This document shows positions 58,630-64,000 of a stretch of DNA of 64,000 nt, one piece after another (the stretch's first letter is position 1; each line of letters begins with the position of its first letter). Origin of the DNA: Paraconexibacter sp040581415 (GTDB lineage: Bacteria; Actinomycetota; Thermoleophilia; Solirubrobacterales; Solirubrobacteraceae); the NCBI RefSeq assembly GCF_040581415.1, contig NZ_CP114014.1, forward strand, positions 5,332,001 to 5,396,000, given 5' to 3'. Made by a program: the position numbers and the translations under genes. The notes beneath the pieces were generated by a model that searched no databases, was not told where the DNA came from, and worked only from the letters and a program-made list of their open reading frames with translations.

Positions 58630-59223
58630 TCAGCGCTCGAGCGCGCGGGCCAGGCGCGCCTCGTACTCGGCCTGCTCGATCAGGACGCAGCCGAGGCGCT
58701 CGGTGTGGGGCGTCGGCAGCTGGATGTCGCAGAGCTCGACGCCGACCGCCACCAGGTGGTCGAGCGTCCGCACCAGCAGCGCATTGCCGGCCGCCGGCCG
58801 CGTCCGGCGCATCGACTCGAGCATCGCCGCGCGCCCGAGCACGACCCCGAGGATCCCGGCCGTCAGCTCTCCCTCCGGCGTCCAGAGCTCGAAGCTGTGG
58901 GCGACCTGCGCGCGGTGCAGGCGGCGGTACAGCGCCGCCAGGCGCGGAGTGATCCAGACGCCGTCGCCCTGCGGCGGCTGCGCGCACAGCTCGAGCACCT
59001 GGTCGTACGCGGCGTCGACCCGCAGGACGAGGTCCTCGCAGGCGCGCACGTCACGCCGGACCTTGCGGCGGACCGCCGCCCGCGAGGCGTCGTCGAGCTC
59101 GAAGATCGCGCGCTGCGGCGCGACGTACCACGGCAGCTCCACCGCGTCCGCGTCGTCCATCGGGAACGCGCCTGAGGCGTAGCGGTAGACCGCCTCCTCG
59201 ACGTCGGGCTGCCAGCGCGTCAC
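58630..59223 (-). CDS. aat: leucyl/phenylalanyl-tRNA-protein transferase family (Aat-like)
   Basis: This 197-residue protein would attach Leu or Phe from aminoacyl-tRNA to N-terminal Arg or Lys of proteins, marking them for ClpAP/ClpS degradation. Motifs are YASGAFPMDDADAVELPWYVAPQRAIFEL at the N-terminus, WITPRLAALYRRLHRAQVAHSFELW, GELTAGILGVVLGRAAMLESM, and VGVELCDIQLPTPHTERLGCVLI. The typical glycine-rich FGESMFS segment is changed to MLESMRR, so substrate preference may differ. The start is GTG 59223. It belongs to a minus-strand operon with LigC and glycerate kinase. Confidence 0.85.
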   Translation of the reverse strand: MTRWQPDVEEAVYRYASGAFPMDDADAVELPWYVAPQRAIFELDDASRAAVRRKVRRDVRACEDLVLRVDAAYDQVLELCAQPPQGDGVWITPRLAALYRRLHRAQVAHSFELWTPEGELTAGILGVVLGRAAMLESMRRTRPAAGNALLVRTLDHLVAVGVELCDIQLPTPHTERLGCVLIEQAEYEARLARALER

Positions 59224-59251
59224 GGTCGTTGCGGGATCGCGCGGCCGTCGC

Positions 59252-60199
59252 TCAGCTGTCGAGCTGGTCGACCGTGCACTCGGCCGGCGCCTTGTCGTCG
59301 CGCCAGCGGGCGACCTTGGCGCCGTGACGGATGCGCCCGTCCGAGACCTGGTCGAAGGTGACCTCCACGACCAGCTCGGGCCGCAGCCCGATCCACTCGA
59401 GCTCCTTGTCGGACTTCCAGCGCGACGCGTCCCCGGTCCCGCGGTCCCCGCTCTCGAACGGCGCCAGCTGATCGGGCAGCTCGCGCTTCTGCTTGGCGGT
59501 GAAGCCCGACGAGTGCCCGACCACGCGCAGGTCGCCGTCCGGCGTGTACAGCCCCAGGATCAGCGCGCCCAGCGTGCCCTCGGCCTTCCCCGGCCGCCAG
59601 CCGACGATGACCGCGTCGATCGTCCGCACGCGCTTGACCTTCGCCATGCCCTTGCGCTCGCCGGGCAGGTAGGCGGCCGCGCGCTCCTTGGCGATGACGC
59701 CCTCGGTCGAGTGCAGCCACGGCTCGGCCTCGGCGGCGGTCAGCACCATCGGCGTCAGCATCAGCGGCTCGGCGACGAGCGCCTCCAGCGCGGCACGGCG
59801 CTCGATGTAGGGCAGCTCCAGGAGCGTCTCGTCGTCCCGCGCCAAGAGGTCGAAGGCGACGAACGTCCCCGGGGTCTCGACGCTGAGCCGCTCGACCCGC
59901 GACGCCGCCGGGTGGATCCGCTGACCGAGCAGGTCGAACTCGGTCCCGCCGCCCGCGTTGAAGATGACGATCTCGCCGTCGACCACGTAGCGGCCGGCCG
60001 GGAACGAGAGCTCGGGGAAGTAGCGGGCCAACGGCTTGCCGCTGCGCGACTGCAGGAAGACGTCCTCCCCGTCGACGAACGCGATGCAGCGGAAGCCGTC
60101 CCACTTGGGCTCGTAGGCCCAGACCTCACCGTCGTCCGGCAGGCTCGAGCGCGAGCGCGCGAGCTGGGGCGGCAGCGGCGGGGCGAGCGGGAGGGCCAC
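59252..60199 (-). CDS. ATP-dependent DNA ligase (LigC-like)
   Basis: This 315-residue ligase has the adenylation motif EPKWDGFRCIAF with the nucleotide-accepting lysine, motif III VDGEIVIF, motif IIIa FVAFDLLA, motif IV STEGVIAKE, and motif V KVKRVRTIDAVIVG, followed by the OB-fold domain (ALILGLYTPDGDLRVVGHSSGF). Size and motifs fit stand-alone LigC-type ligases used in accessory DNA repair in actinobacteria. No polymerase or nuclease domain is fused, and no Ku gene lies in the window. The start is GTG 60199. Confidence 0.93.
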   Translation of the reverse strand: MALPLAPPLPPQLARSRSSLPDDGEVWAYEPKWDGFRCIAFVDGEDVFLQSRSGKPLARYFPELSFPAGRYVVDGEIVIFNAGGGTEFDLLGQRIHPAASRVERLSVETPGTFVAFDLLARDDETLLELPYIERRAALEALVAEPLMLTPMVLTAAEAEPWLHSTEGVIAKERAAAYLPGERKGMAKVKRVRTIDAVIVGWRPGKAEGTLGALILGLYTPDGDLRVVGHSSGFTAKQKRELPDQLAPFESGDRGTGDASRWKSDKELEWIGLRPELVVEVTFDQVSDGRIRHGAKVARWRDDKAPAECTVDQLDS

Positions 60200-60220
60200 C
60201 CCGTGGAGGCTATCCGGCGG

Positions 60221-60325
60221 CTACCAGTTCTTCTCGTCCCGACGGCTGTCAGTGCCGTAGCGGGGGGCCAGGAGGCTGGCGACGGCGGAGGCGATGAGGA
60301 TGATGAGGAAGGTCATGGACCACAT
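60221..60325 (-). CDS. very small membrane protein (34 aa)
   Basis: A 34-residue frame starts at ATG 60325: one hydrophobic helix (TFLIILIASAVASLLA), then APRYGTDSRRDEKNW and a stop. The P-x-Y-G-x-DSR...W tail resembles tiny actinobacterial membrane proteins with a DSR/D-rich, Trp-ending C-terminus. It lies 21 bases before the LigC gene on the same strand and heads the operon, with LysR divergent. It is too short for confident assignment. Confidence 0.5.
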   Translation of the reverse strand: MWSMTFLIILIASAVASLLAPRYGTDSRRDEKNW

Positions 60326-60386
60326 GATGGGGACCGGGCTCGCGTTGCGGTAGCCTTGATCACCTCCACCAAGCAAAGGCTGAACC

Positions 60387-61367
60387 TTGACCCTGGCCCA
60401 GCTCGAGTACTTCATCGCCGCGAGCGAGCACGGCTCGTTCAGCGCGGCGGCCGAGCACCTGCACATGGCGCAGCCGTCCTTGTCGGACCAAGTGCGGCGA
60501 CTCGAGGCCGAGTTCGGCGTGCAGCTCTTCCGCCGGGTCGGTCGCGGGCTCGTCATCACCGAGGCGGGCGAGACGCTGCGCGCCCACGCGACCGCTGTCC
60601 TGGACGCGGCCGCCGCCGCCCGCGAGTCGCTGAGCGCCGCCCGCGACCTGCAGGGCGGCACCGCGGTCTTCGGGACGTTCGGCAGCGCGAAGTACTTCCT
60701 GGGCACGGACCTCGTGGCCGACTTCCGCGAGCGCCACCCCCGGGTCGCGATCCGCCTGATCGGCCAGAACTCGGTCGAGACGGCCGAGGCCGTGCGGGAC
60801 GGGCGCCTGGAGGCCGGCATCATCGCGATCCCGGTCGACGACCGTGGCCTCGAGGTCCGCCCGATCGCCCGCGACGAGATCGTCTACGCGTCGGCCGTCC
60901 CCGAGCGGCTGAAGCGCCACGCCACCATCCAGATGGTCGCCGCCGCGCCGCTGATCCTGCCGGATGCCACGTTCGGTGCCGAGGACCCCGTCCGCCGCCA
61001 GCTCGCCGAGCTGGCCCAGCGCGCCGGCGTCAGGATCGAGCCGGTGATCGACGTCGAGGACGTCGACTCGGCGCTGGAGCTCGCGTGGCGGGGGTTCGGG
61101 GACACGATCACCTCGCGGGCGTGGCTCGCCGGGATGGAGGACCGCATCCCGGACCACCTGGGCTGGGTGCCGTTCGACCCGCCGCTGTACGACACCTTCG
61201 CGTTCGTGTGGCGGCGGGGCGCACCGCTGTCCCCCGCGACGCGGTCGTTCCTGCAGCTGGCGGAGGAGCGGATGTCCGCCCGCACCCGCGAGCTCGAGAC
61301 GGAGGGCCTGCCGCGGCGACGCCCCGCACGCGCAGCGCCGAGACCCGTTCTTCATCCACCTGGGTGA
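60387..61367 (+). CDS. LysR-family transcriptional regulator
   Basis: This 326-residue regulator begins at TTG 60387 (AAAGG 7 bases upstream). The helix-turn-helix is LEYFIAASEHGSFSAAAEHLHMAQPSLSDQVRRLEAEFGVQLFRR (about 6-50). The C-terminal effector domain contains GTFGSAKYFLGTDLVADFRERHPRV and DGRLEAGIIAIPVDD. It is divergent from the small-protein/LigC operon, its possible target. The C-terminal tail (RRRPARAAPRPVLHPPG) runs into a strong palindrome. The effector is unknown. Confidence 0.93.
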   Translation: MTLAQLEYFIAASEHGSFSAAAEHLHMAQPSLSDQVRRLEAEFGVQLFRRVGRGLVITEAGETLRAHATAVLDAAAAARESLSAARDLQGGTAVFGTFGSAKYFLGTDLVADFRERHPRVAIRLIGQNSVETAEAVRDGRLEAGIIAIPVDDRGLEVRPIARDEIVYASAVPERLKRHATIQMVAAAPLILPDATFGAEDPVRRQLAELAQRAGVRIEPVIDVEDVDSALELAWRGFGDTITSRAWLAGMEDRIPDHLGWVPFDPPLYDTFAFVWRRGAPLSPATRSFLQLAEERMSARTRELETEGLPRRRPARAAPRPVLHPPG

Positions 61368-61387
61368 TGAATGACGGGTCTCGGCGC
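61335..61387. repeat. 53-bp palindrome spanning the lysR stop codon
   Basis: GCGCCGAGACCCGT (61335-61348) and ACGGGTCTCGGCGC (61374-61387) form a perfect 14-bp stem; TTCATC and GATGAA extend it inside. The stop codon of the LysR gene (61365-61367) is within the loop side. It sits between convergent genes and may act as a terminator. Confidence 0.75.
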
Positions 61388-61418
61388 GTGGTGGGGGTGT
61401 GTTGCCCGCCCGGCGGCG

Positions 61419-62216
61419 TCAGTCCACGCGCGGAGCCGCCCCGCCACCGCGCAGCGCGCGCAGGAAGCGGTCCGACAGCTGCGGCGACAGGCCGTGGACG
61501 GCCCCGAGGATCCGGACGAGGGGCGGGAAGTGCACTGCGCGTGCGTCCTTCTCGATCGCCGCGATGACCTTCGCCGCCAGCGCCTCGGGCGGCGCCGCGG
61601 CCGGCCCGCCGCGGTACCAGTCCGGCATGCGGTCCTTCTCGTGGTCGTGCAGGGTCGTCGCGATCTCCCCCGGGTAGACCATGGTCAGCCCGACGCCGGT
61701 CCCGCTCAGCTCGTGGCGCAGCGCCTCGCCGAACATGCGCTGGGCCGCCTTCGTCGCCCCGTACACCGCCGCCCACGGGAACGATCGCAGCCCGGCGCCG
61801 GAGGAGACGATCACGACGTGGCCGCCGGCCTGGTCCAGCAGCACCGGCAGCCCCGCGTGGACGGTGAACAGCGTCCCATACCAGTTGACGTCCGTCATCT
61901 GGCGCAGTTGCTCCATCGACTGGGCGCGGAACGGCCCGTAGTGCGTCAGGCCCGCGTTCGCCACCAGCAGGTCGAGTCCCCCGGCCGCCGCCACGAACGC
62001 GCTGATCGCGTCCCGGACGCTCTCCTCGTCGGCGACGTCGCAGCGCAGGACGTGGTGCTCGCCGGGCAACGAGTCCGCCAGCTCCTGCAGCTCGTCGGTC
62101 GAACGCGCCGCCAGGCCGAGCGTGACGCCGCGGTCGGCCAGCGCGACCGCGAGCGACCGTCCGATGCCGCGTGACGCGCCGGTGATGAACGCACGTGTGC
62201 CTGTCCCGAGAACCAT
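61419..62216 (-). CDS. short-chain dehydrogenase/reductase
   Basis: This 265-residue SDR has the cofactor motif ITGASRGIGRSLAVAL (about 10-25), the NANAG-type turn VANAGLTHYGPF, VIVSSGAGLRSFPWAAVYGATKAA with the catalytic Ser, Tyr and Lys (YGATK), and VYPGEIATTLHDHE. After it, LSPQLSDRFLRAL forms a basic C-terminal helix. The arrangement is similar to 3-ketodihydrosphingosine or acylglycerol-type reductases, but substrate is not defined. The start is ATG 62216, divergent from the DtxR-family gene 36 bases away. Confidence 0.9.
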   Translation of the reverse strand: MVLGTGTRAFITGASRGIGRSLAVALADRGVTLGLAARSTDELQELADSLPGEHHVLRCDVADEESVRDAISAFVAAAGGLDLLVANAGLTHYGPFRAQSMEQLRQMTDVNWYGTLFTVHAGLPVLLDQAGGHVVIVSSGAGLRSFPWAAVYGATKAAQRMFGEALRHELSGTGVGLTMVYPGEIATTLHDHEKDRMPDWYRGGPAAAPPEALAAKVIAAIEKDARAVHFPPLVRILGAVHGLSPQLSDRFLRALRGGGAAPRVD

Positions 62217-62252
62217 GGGGCCGAGCCTATCCGCCGCCGGTACGATGGCCGG

Positions 62253-62969
62253 GTGAGCTCTGAGACCGTCACCGTCGCCGAGGAGGAGTACCTCCAGACC
62301 CTGTTCTGGCTCTTCGAGGCCGGGCTGCCCATGACGGGCGCCAACATCGCGCGGGCGATGCAGCTGTCGGCCCCGACCGTCCACGAGATGGTCGGCCGCC
62401 TCGAGCGCGACGGCTACATCACCCGCAGCGCGAGCAAGGCGATCTCCTTCACCGACTCGGGCCTGGAGCACGCCAAGGCGATCGTCAGCCGCCACCGCCT
62501 GATCGAGCGCTACCTCACCGACGTGGTCGGGGTGCCGTGGGACGACGTCCACGAGGAGGCCGAGCGGCTCGAGCACGCGATGTCGCCCCGCTTCGAGGCC
62601 TACATCAAGCGCGCCATCGGCGACTCGAAGACCTGCCCGCACGGCCACCCGATCGAGGTCGGCACGCGCGTGGACGGCGTCCCCCTCGCCGACGTCGAGC
62701 TCGGCGCGAAGGTCCGCATCCTGCGCTTCGAGAACGAGGCCGAGGACCTGCTGCACTACCTCATGGCGTCGGGCCTGGAGCCCGGCCTGGAGGGGACGAT
62801 GGCGATCAACGACGACGACGAGGTCGCCATCGAGCTGCCCGACGGCACCCGCCGCAGCGTGACGCCGAGCGTCGGCGCGACGGTCAGCGTGGTCGCCGAC
62901 CCGTCCCCGCCGCCCCGCGTGACCCTTCCCGAGGCACTCGTCCTCGGGAAGGACCGCTACGGCCGGTAG
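62253..62969 (+). CDS. DtxR-family regulator with MntR-like metal ligands
   Basis: This 238-residue protein starts at GTG 62253. It has the winged helix TVAEEEYLQTLFWLFEAG...MQLSAPTVHEMVGRLERDGYI, a dimerisation domain with RHRLIERYLTDVVGVPWDDVHEEAERLEHAMS, a CPHGHPI turn, and a C-terminal FeoA/SH3-like domain ending in a Pro-rich tail. Aligned to DtxR, His79, Glu83, His98, Glu105 and His106 are kept, but Met10 and Cys102 are both Glu, as in manganese-sensing MntR at the second. This predicts manganese or mixed Fe/Mn sensing, and the protein contrasts with the altered one at 6659. Confidence 0.92.
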   Translation: MSSETVTVAEEEYLQTLFWLFEAGLPMTGANIARAMQLSAPTVHEMVGRLERDGYITRSASKAISFTDSGLEHAKAIVSRHRLIERYLTDVVGVPWDDVHEEAERLEHAMSPRFEAYIKRAIGDSKTCPHGHPIEVGTRVDGVPLADVELGAKVRILRFENEAEDLLHYLMASGLEPGLEGTMAINDDDEVAIELPDGTRRSVTPSVGATVSVVADPSPPPRVTLPEALVLGKDRYGR

Positions 62970-64000
62970 TCACCCCAGCGAGCGGTAGGCCTTGGCGAGG
63001 CGCGTGATGCCCTCGTCGACCTGCGCGACCGGCGTGCCCGAGTAGGCGAGCCGGAGCATGTTGCCGCCGCCCTCCAGCAGGAAGTCCGAGCCCTTGACGA
63101 ACGTCACGCCGTGCTCGCCGGCCGCGTCGAACAGCGCGGAGACGTCGGTGCCCTCGGGCAGCGTGACCCACATGAAGTAGCCGCCTTCGGGGGCGACGTA
63201 CTCGGCCTCCGGCAGCTCACGGTCGAGCGCCGCGGTCAGCGCGGCGACGCGCTCGGCGAGCGCGGCCTTCACGGTCGCGATCGACCGGTCCAGGCCACCG
63301 CCGATGCAGAAGCGGTAGACGATCGACTGGGCGACCTGGTTCGGGGAGATGTACGTGTTGGTCGCGCGGCCGGCGATCGCCTTGATCGTGTCCGGCGCGC
63401 CGACCAGGTAGCCCACGCGGATGCCGGGGCACACGGTCTTGGAGAACGAGGAGGCGTAGACGACGTTGCCCTTGCCCTCGTCGAGCTCCAGCATGGTCGG
63501 GAGCTGCTCGCCGGTGAAGCGGATGGCGACGTACGGGTCGTCCTCGAAGATCGTGAAGCCGTACTCGGCCGCGAGCGCGAGCAGGGCGTGGCGCTTCTCG
63601 AGCGACAGCGTGTAGCCGGCCGGGTTCTGGAAGTTCGGGATGATGTGCGCCAGCGTCGGGCGGACGCCGGACTCGAGCAGCGCCTTCAGCTCGTCCGTGT
63701 CGATCCCGTCGGCCTGGAGCGACACCATGCGCACGTCCGCCCCGCGGCCCTTGAGGGACAGCAGCGTGCGGTCGTAGGTGGGCTTCTCGACGACGACGGC
63801 GTCGCCGGAGCTCACGAACTGGTCGAACAGGAAGGCGTCCGCCTGCATCGAGCCGTTCGTGACCAGGACGTTCTCGGGCGCGACGCCGTGGCGTTCGGCG
63901 AGCCAGTTGCGGAGCGGGACGTAGCCCACGGAGGTGCCGTAGGCGGTGGTCCCCGAGGCGTCCTCGTCGAAGGCGGCCGCAGAGGCCGCCTTGAGGCCCT
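62970..64000 (-). CDS. PLP-dependent aminotransferase class I/II (2-aminoadipate/KAT-like), 5' end outside window
   Basis: At least 343 residues are present and the frame stays open to the right edge, so the true start lies beyond the window; the GTG at 63929 is internal. It follows the fold-type I pattern: LVTNGSMQADAFLFDQFVSSGD, PTYDRTLLSLKGRGADV, HIIPNFQNPAGYTLSLEKRHALL, DDPYVAI and SSFSKTVCPGIRVGYLVG, where the lysine of SSFSK binds PLP. The features fit LysN/2-aminoadipate transaminase-type enzymes without a DNA-binding domain in the visible part. It converges with the DtxR gene with no gap. Confidence 0.92.
   Translation of the reverse strand, partial: GLKAASAAAFDEDASGTTAYGTSVGYVPLRNWLAERHGVAPENVLVTNGSMQADAFLFDQFVSSGDAVVVEKPTYDRTLLSLKGRGADVRMVSLQADGIDTDELKALLESGVRPTLAHIIPNFQNPAGYTLSLEKRHALLALAAEYGFTIFEDDPYVAIRFTGEQLPTMLELDEGKGNVVYASSFSKTVCPGIRVGYLVGAPDTIKAIAGRATNTYISPNQVAQSIVYRFCIGGGLDRSIATVKAALAERVAALTAALDRELPEAEYVAPEGGYFMWVTLPEGTDVSALFDAAGEHGVTFVKGSDFLLEGGGNMLRLAYSGTPVAQVDEGITRLAKAYRSLG

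Noticed and set aside
1..64000. tRNA or rRNA genes
   Set aside because: I saw no acceptor/T-loop pattern or rRNA core sequence on reading; coding density leaves little room. A covariance-model scan would settle it.

Overview
The window is very GC-rich DNA, densely packed with genes that often start at GTG or overlap by ATGA. It carries a giant type I fatty acid synthase of the mycobacterial layout, a mycobacterial-like triacylglycerol gene set, a NarL-type sensor kinase, DtxR-type regulators and many secreted proteins with a basic all-beta C-terminal domain. This points to an actinomycete, and I lean towards Thermoleophilia/Solirubrobacterales, which is an inference from gene content and not proven. 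I recognised no rRNA, tRNA, CRISPR array, insertion sequence or phage gene. No gene-free stretch exceeds about 300 bases.

Iron block (1-8.6 kb and 19.9-24.9 kb). The left edge holds an NRPS-independent siderophore operon (IucA/IucC synthetase, acyltransferase, truncated N-monooxygenase). The right part holds a ferric-siderophore ABC importer (ATPase, double-length FecCD permease, binding protein). Between and beside them are four secreted proteins and a divergent DtxR-family regulator. Six palindromes fitting TWAGG-N4-CCTWA (the last with one mismatch) sit in front of these genes, so the window itself defines a DtxR/IdeR-like iron regulon. One box lies in front of a SirB1-like gene that runs directly into the 3,329-residue FAS-I gene and acpS, which suggests that fatty acid synthesis may share this control.

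Middle (25-40 kb). A secreted GH10 xylanase is followed by a DEAD-box RNA helicase, a GH65 disaccharide phosphorylase with a beta-phosphoglucomutase-like HAD enzyme, a Baeyer-Villiger-type flavin monooxygenase, a histidine kinase made of two fused modules (the first decayed), a long-chain acyl-CoA ligase, and an ArsR-like regulator/SRPBCC pair with AT-rich operators.

Lipid block (39.7-46.8 kb). One minus-strand run encodes PlsB-type acyltransferase, a HAD-PlsC fusion, GpsA, a WS/DGAT acyltransferase and a monoacylglycerol lipase. This is nearly the whole path from dihydroxyacetone phosphate to triacylglycerol and back.

Right part (46.8-64 kb). It holds a DUF3352-like protein, an M23 peptidase, an MrfA-like helicase, a DoxX/HAD/small-protein operon, a second GpsA, a small-protein/LigC/Aat/glycerate kinase/alanine-dehydrogenase-like operon, LysR, SDR, an MntR-like DtxR protein, and an aminotransferase cut by the window end.

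The most unusual signal is a set of short palindromic repeats. A 46-bp element is present four times around acpS, twice lending its edge as a stop codon. A 72-bp-period repeat with a 44-bp inverted core occurs both between genes (2 copies) and in frame inside a FAS linker (3 copies). Further palindromes lie in two other FAS linkers. They look like small palindromic elements that have spread between genes and into the linkers of the megasynthase.
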